The position numbers and the translations under genes were made by a program. From an uncultured Oscillospiraceae bacterium (GTDB lineage: Bacteria; Bacillota; Clostridia; Oscillospirales; Oscillospiraceae), in NCBI GenBank assembly GCA_934572465.1, contig CAKTLG010000002.1, positions 1 through 64,000 of the forward strand: DNA of 64,000 nt, in the 5' to 3' direction. Positions 1-8,098 of this stretch are shown in pieces. Below the pieces are notes generated by a model. That model did not search any database and was not told the DNA's origin. It was given only the letters and a program-made list of their open reading frames with translations. The stretch's first letter is position 1, and the number at the start of each line of letters is the position of its first letter.

Positions 1-569
1 TCCGCGTCGGAGAGCGCGGTCAGGCAGTGGGGGCACCAGTTGATGATGCGGCTGCCCTTGTAGATGAGGCCCTTGTCATAAAGCTCGCAGAACGTCTCGC
101 GCACGGCGCGGGAGCAGCCCTCGTCCATCGTGAAGCGGGAGCGCGACCAGTCGCAGCTCGCGCCCATCTTCTTCTGCTGTTCGACGATGCGGTTGCCGTA
201 CTTTTCCTTCCAGTCCCACACGCGCTTCAGGAATTTCTCGCGGCCGAGGTCATAGCGCGTCAAGCCCTCCTTGGTGCGCAGCTCCTCCTCGACCTTGATC
301 TGCGTGGCGATGCCCGCATGGTCTGTGCCGGGGAGCCACAGGGCGGAATAGCCCTGCATCCGCTTAAAGCGCGTCAGGATATCCTGAAGGGTCGAATCCA
401 TCGCGTGGCCCATGTGCAGCTGGCCGGTGACGTTCGGCGGCGGCATGACGATGGAAAACGGCTTTTTGTCGGGGTCCGGCTCGGCCTTGAAGCAGTCGTG
501 CTCCATCCACATCTGGTAGATGCGGCCCTCGACCTGCTGGGGCTCATACACTTTCGGTAATTCTTTCAT
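1..569 (-). CDS. valS: Valyl-tRNA synthetase, N-terminal part (cut by window edge)
   Basis: Charges tRNA-Val with valine in the cytoplasm. About 189 N-terminal residues are visible. They contain the class I HIGH signature as HMGH at residues 52-55, preceded by the PPPNVTG stretch typical of ValRS, then [10 protein letters not shown], which separates ValRS from IleRS and LeuRS. The start is the ATG at 569. The gene runs off the left end, so the KMSKS loop and editing domain cannot be checked. It lies about 35 bases after the YcxB-like gene and shares its T-box leader and promoter, so it is probably controlled by uncharged tRNA. Confidence 0.95.
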   Translation of the reverse strand, partial: MKELPKVYEPQQVEGRIYQMWMEHDCFKAEPDPDKKPFSIVMPPPNVTGQLHMGHAMDSTLQDILTRFKRMQGYSALWLPGTDHAGIATQIKVEEELRTKEGLTRYDLGREKFLKRVWDWKEKYGNRIVEQQKKMGASCDWSRSRFTMDEGCSRAVRETFCELYDKGLIYKGSRIINWCPHCLTALSDA

Positions 570-605
570 TGGTTTTCTCCTATCTTGAAATCTTTCAAAG
601 CTTTT

Positions 606-1229
606 TTATTGCTGCTCCGTCCGGTATATGCTGACGGCATGCGCGGCGAGGAACGCGGTAAACGCCTCCGGCTCGCCCGCAAGATCCTTTTTTTGCAGCA
701 CTGTCGCCTGCCCCTGATAGGTCAGCAGGTACAGACGCGGCGTTTCGACGAGCAGCTCAACGTCGGCATACGGGACGCTGCGCGCGCTGTCCTGCGCGCT
801 GACGGACATACCGCCGCCGTCGAAAGAGACCTGCACGTCTGCCGCCGCACGGCTCATGTTTTGCAGCAGCACCACCGCGGCCTGACGGAAGGTGCCGCTC
901 TGCTGGGCGAGCCTTGCGCGCAGCAGGCGCAGAAGACCGAGGATCATGATGAGGGCCCCCGGCGTTACGAGCCCCCGCAGCGGCGCGGAGAGCAGCCCGA
1001 TGAGCACGAGCAGCGCGCCGGCCAGCAGCAGGATGCGCGGAAAACTGCTGCGCAGCTGACCCTTCCGCGCCGCGCCGCCCGCGGCAAAATTCCGCAGACT
1101 GTCCGTCGTTTTCCACATTTTCGGGTGCGCCGCGCGCGAGATGACCTCCGTCCGCTTTTCAAGCGCCGCGGCAAGCTCGCCCTCCAATCCTGCTTCATAG
1201 ACCGTGGGGGTAAAGGTATACTGTTCCAT
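606..1229 (-). CDS. YcxB-like membrane protein upstream of valS
   Basis: A 207-residue protein of unknown function. Two hydrophobic segments lie at about residues 68-85 and 90-107, followed by a soluble C-terminal half with alternating beta-strand character that resembles the YcxB-like C-terminal domain. The ATG at 1229 is preceded by a perfect AGGAGG, so the longer reading frame upstream, which runs through the T-box, is not used. It is the first gene after the T-box leader and is followed by valS. No catalytic motif is visible. The family assignment rests on topology and pattern and is moderate. Confidence 0.75.
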   Translation of the reverse strand: MEQYTFTPTVYEAGLEGELAAALEKRTEVISRAAHPKMWKTTDSLRNFAAGGAARKGQLRSSFPRILLLAGALLVLIGLLSAPLRGLVTPGALIMILGLLRLLRARLAQQSGTFRQAAVVLLQNMSRAAADVQVSFDGGGMSVSAQDSARSVPYADVELLVETPRLYLLTYQGQATVLQKKDLAGEPEAFTAFLAAHAVSIYRTEQQ

Positions 1230-1248
1230 ACTTTCCTCCTGTGACGGC

Positions 1249-1484
1249 AAAAACGCCCTGAGCAGTGATCTGCTCAGGGCGAACAAAGGTCCGTGGTACC
1301 ACCTGAATTTCCGCTTTTCGCGGACACTCGTGACTCTGTAACGGGAGTTCCCGTCCGGCTTACTCGATGCGTTCAGCGCGGCAGCTCCAAGGCGACTTCC
1401 CCACATCCTGCACGAGAGCTTACACCGGCCGCCCTCTCTCTTTGCTTTCGGATGCGGATACTGCTCCTTTTCCTTGCTTTTCCG
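1249..1484 (-). ncRNA. T-box leader (tRNA-sensing riboswitch) of the ycxB-like/valS operon
   Basis: The reverse strand carries the T-box core AGGTGGTACCACGG at about 1291-1304. It is followed by a strong terminator hairpin (GCCCTGAGCA arms, about 1254-1281) with a T5 run. Upstream are AGAGAG-type Stem I sequence and a GGACGG/CCCGTT hairpin, as in T-box leaders. Such leaders bind uncharged tRNA and switch from terminator to antiterminator. The specifier codon could not be placed with certainty: the likely segment near 1370 reads GCATCGAGTAAG, without an obvious valine GTN codon. Confidence 0.9.
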
Positions 1485-1490
1485 CTTCGC

Positions 1491-1519
1491 ATCATACCGT
1501 TTTTTGCGCCGCTTGTCAA
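1491..1519 (-). promoter_or_regulatory. Sigma-A promoter of the T-box operon
   Basis: TTGACA (1514-1519) and TATGAT (1491-1496) on the minus strand with a 17-base spacer. It lies directly upstream of the T-box leader and between it and the end of sigE. Confidence 0.9.
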
Positions 1520-2229
1520 CTCATTTTGATAATTTCCTTGCGAAGACGCACGATGATGCGCTTTTCCAGCCGCGAAATGTAGCTCTGGGATATCCCCATG
1601 AGGTCGGCGACCTCCTTCTGCGTCTTTTCCTCCCGCCCGCCAAGTCCGAAGCGCAGCGTGATGATCTGCTTTTCGCGCGGGGAAAGGCGGTCGACCGCGT
1701 CGCTCAGAAGCTGACGGTCCACATCGTCCTCGATGGGCTTCATGACCATGTCCTCATCGGTGCCGAGAATGTCGGAGAGCAGCAGCTCGTTGCCGTCCCA
1801 GTCGGTGTTGAGCGGCTCGTCGAAGCTGACCTCGGACTTCTGCGGCGCGGTCTTGCGCAGATGCATGAGGATCTCGTTTTCGATGCAGCGCGAGGCGTAG
1901 GTCGCAAGCTTGATGTTCTTGTCGCTGCGGTAGGTATTTACCGCTTTGATAAGACCGATCGTGCCGATGGAGATGAGGTCTTCAATGTTGATGCCGGTAT
2001 TCTCAAAGCGGCGGGCGATGTAGGCGACGAGCCGCAGGTTGTGCTCGATGAGCGTGCGGCGCACGCTCTCGTCGCCCGCGTCCATGCGCGCGATCAGCGC
2101 CGCCTCCTCCGCGCGCTCGAGCGGGGGCGGCAGCGTGTCGCTGCCGCCGATGTAGAATATTCCGTGCCGCGCGATCAGCCCCCAGTCGATGAGACGGAAG
2201 CGCAGCTTAAGCCATAGCCGTCTGAGCAT
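1516..2229 (-). CDS. sigE: Sporulation sigma factor SigE (pro-form)
   Basis: A 237-residue sigma-70 family factor that drives early mother-cell transcription in sporulation. A hydrophobic, amphipathic pro-sequence covers about the first 25-30 residues, as in pro-SigE, and is expected to be removed by SpoIIGA. Region 2 reads [16 protein letters not shown], and region 4.2 carries the helix-turn-helix [18 protein letters not shown]. The ATG at 2229 has a GGGGG ribosome site and overlaps the 3' end of spoIIGA by 23 bases. The gene ends against the promoter of the T-box operon. Family and role are secure. Confidence 0.97.
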   Translation of the reverse strand: MLRRLWLKLRFRLIDWGLIARHGIFYIGGSDTLPPPLERAEEAALIARMDAGDESVRRTLIEHNLRLVAYIARRFENTGINIEDLISIGTIGLIKAVNTYRSDKNIKLATYASRCIENEILMHLRKTAPQKSEVSFDEPLNTDWDGNELLLSDILGTDEDMVMKPIEDDVDRQLLSDAVDRLSPREKQIITLRFGLGGREEKTQKEVADLMGISQSYISRLEKRIIVRLRKEIIKMS

Positions 2230-3019
2230 GATGTTCCCCCTTTTCTTCTCCCTCGCACCAGAGCCCCGCGTAGGCGCCGCCGTCGCCAAGCGGCCGCTCT
2301 GTCAGCGCGATGGCACGCGGCCCCAGCGATACTCCGTCAAGTGAAACCGCCTCACAGTAAAGCAGCGGCAGCGTTCCATCGGCGCAGCCGAGGCTGCAAT
2401 ATGGGATGCGCGGCAGCGAGTCGAGCTCCTTCGCGTCAACAAGTCCTCCAAGCGCGTGAACGTCGACGACCGGCACGCCGCGCCCTGTCGCCGGGTCGCG
2501 GAGCGTGTTGCCTGTGTCGCGCAGGAGCCGCACGCGCGCAGTCTTCCCGCGGTAGGAAATGCTCAGCTCCGCCGTCCCCCCGCCCGTGTGCGCCGCGCCG
2601 CCGCGGAACACCACGGAGAGCAGTATGTAGGACAGTCCCGCCGCGATCAGGAATACGCCCCACGGCAGCTTCGCCGTCACGACGCCGCGCGCAAGGCGCG
2701 CCATCGACCCGAAATGCTGCCCCATGAGCACCACGACGCCCGCAAGGCCGCAGGCGACGAGAAAAACGAGCAGCGTCAGCTTCACCGCCCGACCGCTGCC
2801 GCGATATGCCGCCGCGCCCATCAGCGCGAGCGCCGGCAGCAGGAGCAGCGCGCCGTGCGGCAGATAAAGCTGCGCCGCCGCGTAAGCGCCGCCGACCGCC
2901 GCGCCGAGCAGCAGCCGCGCGCGCACGACCGTGCGTCCCGCGAGCCGCGCCGCGCCGAACAGCAGCAGGTAATCGACGAGAAAATTGAAGACGAACACGT
3001 CCTCCCAATAAATGACCAT
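2207..3019 (-). CDS. spoIIGA: Sporulation protease SpoIIGA
   Basis: A 270-residue membrane-bound aspartic protease that processes pro-SigE after septation. About five hydrophobic segments fill the N-terminal half. The C-terminal domain carries the aspartate motif [10 protein letters not shown], which matches the SpoIIGA active site. The start at 3019 has an AGGAGGGGAGG ribosome site. A TATAAT box lies at 3048-3053 without a good -35, which would fit an activator-dependent promoter such as one using Spo0A, though no clear 0A box was found. The gene overlaps sigE, the usual arrangement. Confidence 0.95.
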   Translation of the reverse strand: MVIYWEDVFVFNFLVDYLLLFGAARLAGRTVVRARLLLGAAVGGAYAAAQLYLPHGALLLLPALALMGAAAYRGSGRAVKLTLLVFLVACGLAGVVVLMGQHFGSMARLARGVVTAKLPWGVFLIAAGLSYILLSVVFRGGAAHTGGGTAELSISYRGKTARVRLLRDTGNTLRDPATGRGVPVVDVHALGGLVDAKELDSLPRIPYCSLGCADGTLPLLYCEAVSLDGVSLGPRAIALTERPLGDGGAYAGLWCEGEEKGEHHAQTAMA

Positions 3020-3079
3020 CGCGCGCCTCCCCTCCTGACACGTCCCCATTATAGCGGGGCGCGCGGTGGGAAAAGGGCG

Positions 3080-3113
3080 AAAAAATGCCCCGCGCCGAAA
3101 TTTGGCGCAGGGC
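3080..3113 (-). terminator. Terminator after the DUF951 pair
   Basis: On the minus strand, GCCCTGCGCC pairs with GGCGCGGGGC around a 7-base loop and is followed by T6. It closes the DUF951/29-aa peptide unit and separates it from spoIIGA-sigE. Confidence 0.85.
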
Positions 3114-3122
3114 TTCTGGACT

Positions 3123-3212
3123 TTATAAGTACGGCACGATCATCGACGCAACGAGCGACAGGATCATCACCGCGACCAGTAGGATCGCGACGGCGCGCGT
3201 TTTCTTATTCAT
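3123..3212 (-). CDS. 29-residue single-pass membrane peptide
   Basis: A short gene of 29 codons. Three basic residues near the N-terminus are followed by one hydrophobic stretch from about residue 8 to 26, so a small membrane peptide is likely. The ATG at 3212 has a good AGGGAGGAG ribosome site inside the end of the DUF951 gene, with an 8-base overlap, and a terminator follows at once. This placement argues that it is translated. It resembles in general layout the small membrane proteins of Firmicutes (for example Prli42-type), but no family is claimed. Confidence 0.65.
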   Translation of the reverse strand: MNKKTRAVAILLVAVMILSLVASMIVPYL

Positions 3213-3399
3213 GCGGCTCCTCCCTTTCTACGATTTTCTTGATGCCCTTTTCCGCCTTAGCGCGCGGCAGCATCACCTCGCGGCCGCAGCGCGTGCATCT
3301 GAGCTTGATGTCCATGCCCACGCGCGTCACGAGCCATATTTTCTCGCCGCATGGATGCGGCTTCTTCATTTCCACTTTATCATTCAGTCTCAGATCCAT
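3205..3399 (-). CDS. DUF951 family protein
   Basis: A 64-residue protein with the typical DUF951 layout: MDLRLNDKVEMKKPHPCG at the start, then KLRCTRCGREVMLPR, with one single Cys and a CxxC pair that could bind metal. Function is unknown. In Firmicutes it often sits near DNA-maintenance or ribosome genes. Here it lies four bases after the stop of no gene and directly beside rarA, transcribed in the same direction, and it overlaps the downstream 29-residue membrane peptide by 8 bases. Confidence 0.88.
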   Translation of the reverse strand: MDLRLNDKVEMKKPHPCGEKIWLVTRVGMDIKLRCTRCGREVMLPRAKAEKGIKKIVEREEPHE

Positions 3400-3403
3400 G
3401 CGC

Positions 3404-4675
3404 TCACCCCTTGATCGCTTCCCAGTACTGCGCGGCGGCGCGCTCGACCTTATTGTCGCCGTAATGGTAGTACTGTACGTCTTTCAGCTCGTCGGGCAGA
3501 TACTGCTGCTTCACCCAGTGGTTCGGGTAGGAATGCGGGTATTTGTAGTTCTGCCCCTGCGCGCCGCCGGTCGAATCGGCGTGGACGTTCTGGAGGCAGC
3601 GCGGGAAGTTCCCGCTCTTGCCCGCCTTCACGTCCGCCCATGCAGCGCCGATGCCCTCGACCACGCTGTTGGATTTCGGCGCGGTGGCAAGCAGCACCGC
3701 CGCCTGCGCCAGCGGCAGCTGCGCTTCGGGAAGGCCGAGCTGCATCGCCGTGTCGACGCAGGCCTTGACGATGGCGACAGCCTGCGGATAGGCCATGCCG
3801 ATATCCTCGCTCGCCGAGCACAGGAGCCTGCGGCACGGGGTCACAAGGTCGCCTGCTTCGAGAAAGCGCGCCAGATAGTGCAGCGCCGCGTCGGGATCGC
3901 TGCCGCGCAGCGACTTCATCAGAGCGCTCGCGCAGTCGTACATCGCGTCGCCGCCCTTATCGTAACGCATGGCGCTGCGCTGCGCGACCTGTAAGGCGTC
4001 TTCACTTTTCAGCAAAAGCTCGCCGTTCGTGACGTCTGCCGCCTCATAGAGAAGCTCGCACGCGCTCACGGCCTTGCGCACGTCGCCGCCGCACTGCTGT
4101 GCGATGACGCGCGGCACATCGTCCTCCCACGAGAGCGGCAGCTCGCTGCGCCCTTTCAGAATGCCGAGCGCGCGCTCGACCGCGGGGATCGTCTCCTCCG
4201 CGCTGACGTTCTTAAACTCGAACACCGTTGAGCGCGAGAGCAGCGCGCCGTAAACGTAAAAATACGGATTCTCCGTCGTGGACGCGATGAGCGTGATGGA
4301 GCCGTTTTCCATAAACTCAAGCAGGCTCTGCTGCTGCTTTTTGTTGAAATACTGGATCTCGTCGAGGTAGAGCAGGATGCCGCCCGGGGCCATCATCGTG
4401 CCGACGTCGGAGATGATGCTCTTGACATCCTGTAAGCTTGCGGTCGTCGCGTTCAGGCGGTACAGGGTCTTGTTCGTGCGGTTTGCGATGATGTTCGCAA
4501 TGGTCGTTTTGCCCGTGCCCGACGGGCCGTAGAAGATCATGTTCGCGCTCGAGCCGGACTCGATAAGGCGGCGCAGCAGCGCGCCCTTTGCAAGCAGGTG
4601 CTTCTGCCCCACGACCTCGTCGAGCGTCAGCGGGCGGATCTCATCCGCCAGCGGTCGTTTCGTGTCCATGCTCAT
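3404..4675 (-). CDS. rarA: Replication-associated recombination protein RarA (MgsA)
   Basis: A 423-residue AAA+ ATPase of the clamp-loader-like RarA/MgsA family, which acts at stalled replication forks. Walker A reads GPSGTGKTT and Walker B LYLDEIQ. The C-terminal oligomerisation region contains the family stretch ending YPHSYPNHWVKQQYLPD. The start at 4675 has a GGAG ribosome site six bases upstream and overlaps the stop of the LURP-one-like gene as ATGA. The upstream extension of the reading frame lies inside that gene and is not used. Confidence 0.95.
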   Translation of the reverse strand: MSMDTKRPLADEIRPLTLDEVVGQKHLLAKGALLRRLIESGSSANMIFYGPSGTGKTTIANIIANRTNKTLYRLNATTASLQDVKSIISDVGTMMAPGGILLYLDEIQYFNKKQQQSLLEFMENGSITLIASTTENPYFYVYGALLSRSTVFEFKNVSAEETIPAVERALGILKGRSELPLSWEDDVPRVIAQQCGGDVRKAVSACELLYEAADVTNGELLLKSEDALQVAQRSAMRYDKGGDAMYDCASALMKSLRGSDPDAALHYLARFLEAGDLVTPCRRLLCSASEDIGMAYPQAVAIVKACVDTAMQLGLPEAQLPLAQAAVLLATAPKSNSVVEGIGAAWADVKAGKSGNFPRCLQNVHADSTGGAQGQNYKYPHSYPNHWVKQQYLPDELKDVQYYHYGDNKVERAAAQYWEAIKG

Positions 4676-5148
4676 CCGTTGCTCCTGCTGCATTTTTCCG
4701 CATCGATGGCCAGCACGACCATCAGCGCGCCCAGCGCGTCCTGCGGGTCGGTAACGTCGATGACGTAGGTATCCGTCCAGCGGAACAGCTCCTTCGTGAT
4801 CGTCGCGATGCAGCCGCGCGAGGCGCTGTCGATCGTGTAGTCCCACTCCATGAAGCTGCCGTTTACCTCCCAGTCGTTGCACTCGAGCGTGAAGCGCGGG
4901 GCAAGAAAGGTAAATTCCTTGCGGATGCAGCCGTAAAACTCCTCGCCGACGTAAAGCTCGAACTTCGGCAGGAACGTCAGCACCCGCTGCTGCACAGTGC
5001 CGATGTGCTCGCCCGCGGCGTTCATGATGTGCAGACAGTGTCCCCATGCGAGCCTGCCCTCGACCGTGAAGACGGTATTGCCGTCCTCGTCATAGATATC
5101 GTAGCTGTCGAACCAAGAGAAAAAGCGCTGCTTGAACAAAAGGCGCAT
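4672..5148 (-). CDS. LURP-one-related (YxjI-like) protein
   Basis: A 158-residue protein of the LURP-one-related beta-barrel fold (Tubby C-terminal-like). The N-terminus MRLLFKQRFFSWFDSYDIYD and repeated beta-strand pairs with DGNTVFTVEG fit the family. Members may bind membrane lipids, but the function in bacteria is not known. It is the first gene of a two-gene operon with rarA (ATGA overlap). An extended -10 promoter lies about 31 bases upstream. There is no signal peptide or membrane segment. Confidence 0.85.
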   Translation of the reverse strand: MRLLFKQRFFSWFDSYDIYDEDGNTVFTVEGRLAWGHCLHIMNAAGEHIGTVQQRVLTFLPKFELYVGEEFYGCIRKEFTFLAPRFTLECNDWEVNGSFMEWDYTIDSASRGCIATITKELFRWTDTYVIDVTDPQDALGALMVVLAIDAEKCSRSNG

Positions 5149-5178
5149 CGCATAAGCCCCCTTTTTACAGATGACACG

Positions 5179-5187
5179 ATTATAGCA
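5179..5187 (-). promoter_or_regulatory. Extended -10 promoter of the LURP-one/rarA operon
   Basis: TGC-TATAAT on the minus strand, with no convincing -35. It faces away from the matching extended -10 of nth, so the two units are divergent. Confidence 0.6.
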
Positions 5188-5238
5188 CGTTTTTTCTTCG
5201 CTGCACAGACTTTTTCTGTCGATTTTTCCGCACGTCTG

Positions 5239-5247
5239 TGCTATACT
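5239..5247 (+). promoter_or_regulatory. Extended -10 promoter of nth
   Basis: TGC-TATACT, about 31 bases before the nth start, with a weak -35. It is divergent from the promoter at 5179-5187. Confidence 0.55.
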
Positions 5248-5277
5248 GTCGGCAGTATCGTACAGGAGGTACCTGCC

Positions 5278-5916
5278 ATGAAGTCCAAAGCCGCCGTCCG
5301 GCGCATCGTAGAGGGGCTGAAGACCCTCTATCCCGACGCGCGCTGCTCGCTCGAATACAAAAAGGATTATGAGCTTTTGTTCGCCGTGCGTCTTTCCGCC
5401 CAGTGCACCGACGCGCGCGTCAACATGGTCACGCCGTCGCTCTACCGGAAATTTCCGACGCTCGAGGCCTTTGCAAATGCGAGCTATGAGGAGGTTGGCG
5501 AGGCGATCCGCTCCTGCGGGTTCTACAACACGAAGTCAAAAGACCTTGTCGAGTGCGCGAAGATCCTGCTCGAAAAGCACGGCGGCAAGGTCCCCGGCAC
5601 GATGGAGGAGCTGACGGCGCTGCCCGGCATCGGACGCAAGACGGCGAACCTCATCCTCGGCGACATTTACGGTCAGCCCGCCTATGTGTGCGACACGCAC
5701 TGCATCCGCATCACGGGCCGCCTTGGGCTGACCGACGGCAGCAAGGATCCGCTGCGCGTCGAGCAGCAGCTGCGCGCCATCCTGCCGCCGGAGGAGTCGA
5801 GCGATTTCTGCCACCGGCTGGTGCTCTTTGGCCGCGACGTGTGCACCGCGCGCAAGGCAAACTGCGGCGGCTGCCCGCTCCGGAAGGATTGCGACTACGG
5901 AAGGACGCAGGAATAA
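5278..5916 (+). CDS. nth: Endonuclease III (DNA glycosylase/AP lyase)
   Basis: A 212-residue base-excision repair enzyme that removes oxidised pyrimidines and cleaves abasic sites. The helix-hairpin-helix LPGIGRKTAN contains the catalytic Lys121, and Asp139 in CDTHC is the second catalytic residue. Four cysteines at 189, 196, 199 and 205 give the 4Fe-4S cluster spacing C-x6-C-x2-C-x5-C. Length equals the family norm of about 211. The ATG at 5278 follows AGGAGGT. A terminator follows at 6009. The longer reading frame upstream crosses the promoter and is not used. Confidence 0.97.
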   Translation: MKSKAAVRRIVEGLKTLYPDARCSLEYKKDYELLFAVRLSAQCTDARVNMVTPSLYRKFPTLEAFANASYEEVGEAIRSCGFYNTKSKDLVECAKILLEKHGGKVPGTMEELTALPGIGRKTANLILGDIYGQPAYVCDTHCIRITGRLGLTDGSKDPLRVEQQLRAILPPEESSDFCHRLVLFGRDVCTARKANCGGCPLRKDCDYGRTQE

Positions 5917-6008
5917 AGCGGCGCCAAAGCGTTTTTCGCCGTGCACATGCCCTGGCAAAGACGATCTGATTTTATGTTCCGCGGGCAAGCCCTTTCAAAT
6001 ATGGCAAA

Positions 6009-6041
6009 GATCCCGCGCAGCTGCTGCGCGGGATCTCTTTT
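6009..6041 (+). terminator. Terminator downstream of nth
   Basis: GATCCCGCGCAG pairs with CTGCGCGGGATC around a 3-base loop, followed by a T-rich tract. The surrounding 5917-6215 gap holds no other feature I can support. Confidence 0.8.
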
Positions 6042-6221
6042 CCTTTGTGAGCCGATATATGGTCTTCTTCTCAACGGCCCTTTACCCGATATGCGCGTCA
6101 GGGAACGCGGTCTCTTTCATTCCCTTCCGATTTTTTCCCAAAAAGGACAGGCGGCAGGACACAACTTTCCCCCGCGCGGTCATATACTGATACGGAACCG
6201 TAAGCCTTTGGAGGGATGACC

Positions 6222-6479
6222 ATGGATGCGAAAACGCTTGGGATCATTGATAAGTTCAAGAAAAATCAGGAGCTTGCACAAAAGATCATGTCCGGCAGCG
6301 ACGGCCAGCAGCTCATGCAGCTGCTCACCGCGCGTGACGGCGGCGCGGCGCTGCAGCGGGCGGCGCAGCAGGCGGAAAAGGGCGACACCAAGGCGCTCAC
6401 GCAGCTGCTCAGCGGTCTGATGCAAAGCCCCGAGGGGGCGAAGCTGATGCAGCGGCTGAACGACACGGCAAAGAAGTAA
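6222..6479 (+). CDS. Small helical protein, first of an unknown trio
   Basis: An 85-residue, Gln- and Lys-rich soluble protein predicted to be mainly alpha-helical. No family is recognised. The ATG at 6222 has GGAGGG six bases upstream. The ATG at 6216 touches that ribosome site and is less likely. It is the first of three closely spaced plus-strand genes (gaps of 18 and 1 bases) that end at a shared terminator. The three appear to be one operon. Confidence 0.65.
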   Translation: MDAKTLGIIDKFKKNQELAQKIMSGSDGQQLMQLLTARDGGAALQRAAQQAEKGDTKALTQLLSGLMQSPEGAKLMQRLNDTAKK

Positions 6480-6497
6480 GCATACGGGAGGCGCGGC

Positions 6498-6935
6498 ATG
6501 GCTGAGTGGGAGGAAAAACTGAATACCCTGCTCTCCGATCCGGACGCCATGGCGCAGGTGATGCAGATGGCGCAGAGCCTCTCGCAGCAGCTTGGAACGC
6601 AGGGCGGCGGCGCGCAGCCGGAGCAGAACGGTGCAGCTCCGCCGCCGAACGGAACAGCCTCCGCTCCGCCCCCGCCGCCGGATGGCGCGGGCACTTCCGG
6701 CGCGGCGCTGCCCGACCTGTCCGCGCTGCTTGGCAGCATCGACCCCGCAACGATCCGGAAGCTCATGCCCGTGCTCGCGCAGATGAACCGGCCGGAGAGC
6801 GGCGAGACCGCCGCGCTGCTGCATGCGCTGCGCCCCTTTCTCAAGCAGGAGCGGCAGGAAAAGGTCGATCGGGCCGCACAGCTCGCGCGGCTCATCCATC
6901 TGGCCAAAACGTTTCTTTTGAGCGGGGAGGGCTGA
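6498..6935 (+). CDS. Unknown protein with proline-rich linker, second of trio
   Basis: A 145-residue protein not recognised. An N-terminal helix rich in Met and Gln (about residues 1-32) is joined by a Pro/Ala/Gly-rich linker (about 35-70, including a run of prolines) to a helical C-terminal half. It has a GGAGG ribosome site and a one-base gap to the next gene. The helix-linker-helix plan resembles the first gene's repeated Met/Gln helices, which suggests that the two partners may interact. That is inference. Confidence 0.65.
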   Translation: MAEWEEKLNTLLSDPDAMAQVMQMAQSLSQQLGTQGGGAQPEQNGAAPPPNGTASAPPPPPDGAGTSGAALPDLSALLGSIDPATIRKLMPVLAQMNRPESGETAALLHALRPFLKQERQEKVDRAAQLARLIHLAKTFLLSGEG

Positions 6936-6936
6936 G

Positions 6937-7239
6937 ATGTATAACCGGTATCTGCGCAACGACGAGGGCGTCTATACGCGTGTTCCCATGCCGGACGCGC
7001 CGCCCGCGCCCGAACAGGGCCGCTCCACTTCTCCACCCCCGCCCTCACCGCAGCCCAGACCGGAGACGGCGCACGGCGAGCGGGAGAGCGCGCAGCTTTT
7101 GTCGCGGCTGCTCGACAAGCTGCCGCTCAAGGGCGTGGACAAGGGCGATCTTTTGCTGCTGCTCATTCTCTTTTTCCTTTTTGAAGAAAAGGCGGATGAT
7201 GAGCTTCTGATCGCGCTGGGGCTGCTGCTCATCCTGTAG
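6937..7239 (+). CDS. Unknown small protein with C-terminal hydrophobic tail, third of trio
   Basis: A 100-residue protein not recognised. It starts MYNRYLRNDEGVYTRVPM, has a Pro-rich middle, then a helix and two hydrophobic stretches near the C-terminus (about residues 72-81 and 89-100) separated by an acidic EEKADDE turn. A tail-anchored or hairpin membrane protein is possible. It begins one base after the preceding stop and ends before a strong terminator shared with the converging trpS operon. Confidence 0.65.
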   Translation: MYNRYLRNDEGVYTRVPMPDAPPAPEQGRSTSPPPPSPQPRPETAHGERESAQLLSRLLDKLPLKGVDKGDLLLLLILFFLFEEKADDELLIALGLLLIL

Positions 7240-7253
7240 AAGCGCTGCAAAAA

Positions 7254-7297
7254 GCCGTCCGGAGGAAGCCCCCTCCGGACGGCTCTATTGTTTTTTT
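7254..7297. terminator. Bidirectional terminator between converging operons
   Basis: GCCGTCCGGAGG pairs with CCTCCGGACGGC around a 6-base loop. A T-rich tract follows on the plus strand. It serves the trio and may also stop the trpS operon coming from the right. Confidence 0.85.
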
Positions 7298-7302
7298 CGT
7301 GC

Positions 7303-8064
7303 TCAGCGCTCCACGCGCTCCGTCCGGCTCTCATGCAGGACTGCGCCGTCCGGCAGGACGAATACGTCCTCCGCCAGCTCGCCCGTGTTGACGGTCAGCC
7401 CCGCCATGCGGTAAACGACCTCGTCTCCGTTGAGCTTTTCCGCCGCGCAGAGCAGCCCGTCGCTCACGCTGACCCAATAGCGCTCCAGATAGCCGTCCTC
7501 ATCGGCGAACGTTTCGACAAATATACAGTCCACCGTTTCGAGCACGCGGTAATCCGCGAGCGCGATATGGGAAACGTCCATGTGCAGGATATCCTCATAG
7601 GTGGGGATGCCCTGCTCCTCGTCGGCGCTGAAGGGCGCGGCGCTTTTGAAGTACTGCGTCCCGCTGCCGTACCAGAGCCACAGGCTCTCGCCGTCCGTGA
7701 TGGTGTGGCTCAGCTCGCCGCCGCTGTGCTCGGTGTCGACGCGCATCCACGGCCCGTCAACATATACGCTGCTGCGATCCACGCCGCTGCCGCCGTCATA
7801 GTAGCGCTCGATGGTGATGGTGCGCGTATAGCGCGCGGGACGCTCGAGCGTGGCGATGGCGCTCTGCACCGTATCGGCGCGGATGGCGACGCGGCCCGTG
7901 CTGCTGTCATCCGCCGTCTCGCCGCCGTCGCCGCCGCTGCTCGTCTCCTGCGGCAGAACGATGCGCGTCGGCTGGTGGAGCGTGCCGCGCACCATGAAGA
8001 AAACGACGAACAGAACGAGCGCGGCAAAGGCCGCGCCGATCGGCGTCAGCTTCCGTTTTCCCAT
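7303..8064 (-). CDS. Membrane-anchored LolA-like extracellular protein
   Basis: A 253-residue protein with a single N-terminal hydrophobic segment (about residues 8-26), so it is likely anchored with the rest outside. The outer part is beta-rich (TITIERYYDG, SSVYVDGPWMRVDT, ITDGESLWLWYG), a pattern seen in LolA/outer-membrane-lipoprotein-carrier-like folds of Gram-positive sigma-regulated proteins. That is a fold-level guess. The start at 8064 has a GGCGGGGAGCGG region. It is the last gene of the trpS-wecA-wecB unit, 34 bases after wecB. Confidence 0.6.
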   Translation of the reverse strand: MGKRKLTPIGAAFAALVLFVVFFMVRGTLHQPTRIVLPQETSSGGDGGETADDSSTGRVAIRADTVQSAIATLERPARYTRTITIERYYDGGSGVDRSSVYVDGPWMRVDTEHSGGELSHTITDGESLWLWYGSGTQYFKSAAPFSADEEQGIPTYEDILHMDVSHIALADYRVLETVDCIFVETFADEDGYLERYWVSVSDGLLCAAEKLNGDEVVYRMAGLTVNTGELAEDVFVLPDGAVLHESRTERVER

Positions 8065-8098
8065 TCCGCTCCCCGCCTCCTTCCTCGTTTTTATCGGC

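Noticed and set aside
2456..3994. A 512-residue plus-strand reading frame
   Set aside because: It runs opposite spoIIGA, DUF951 and rarA, which are secure genes.
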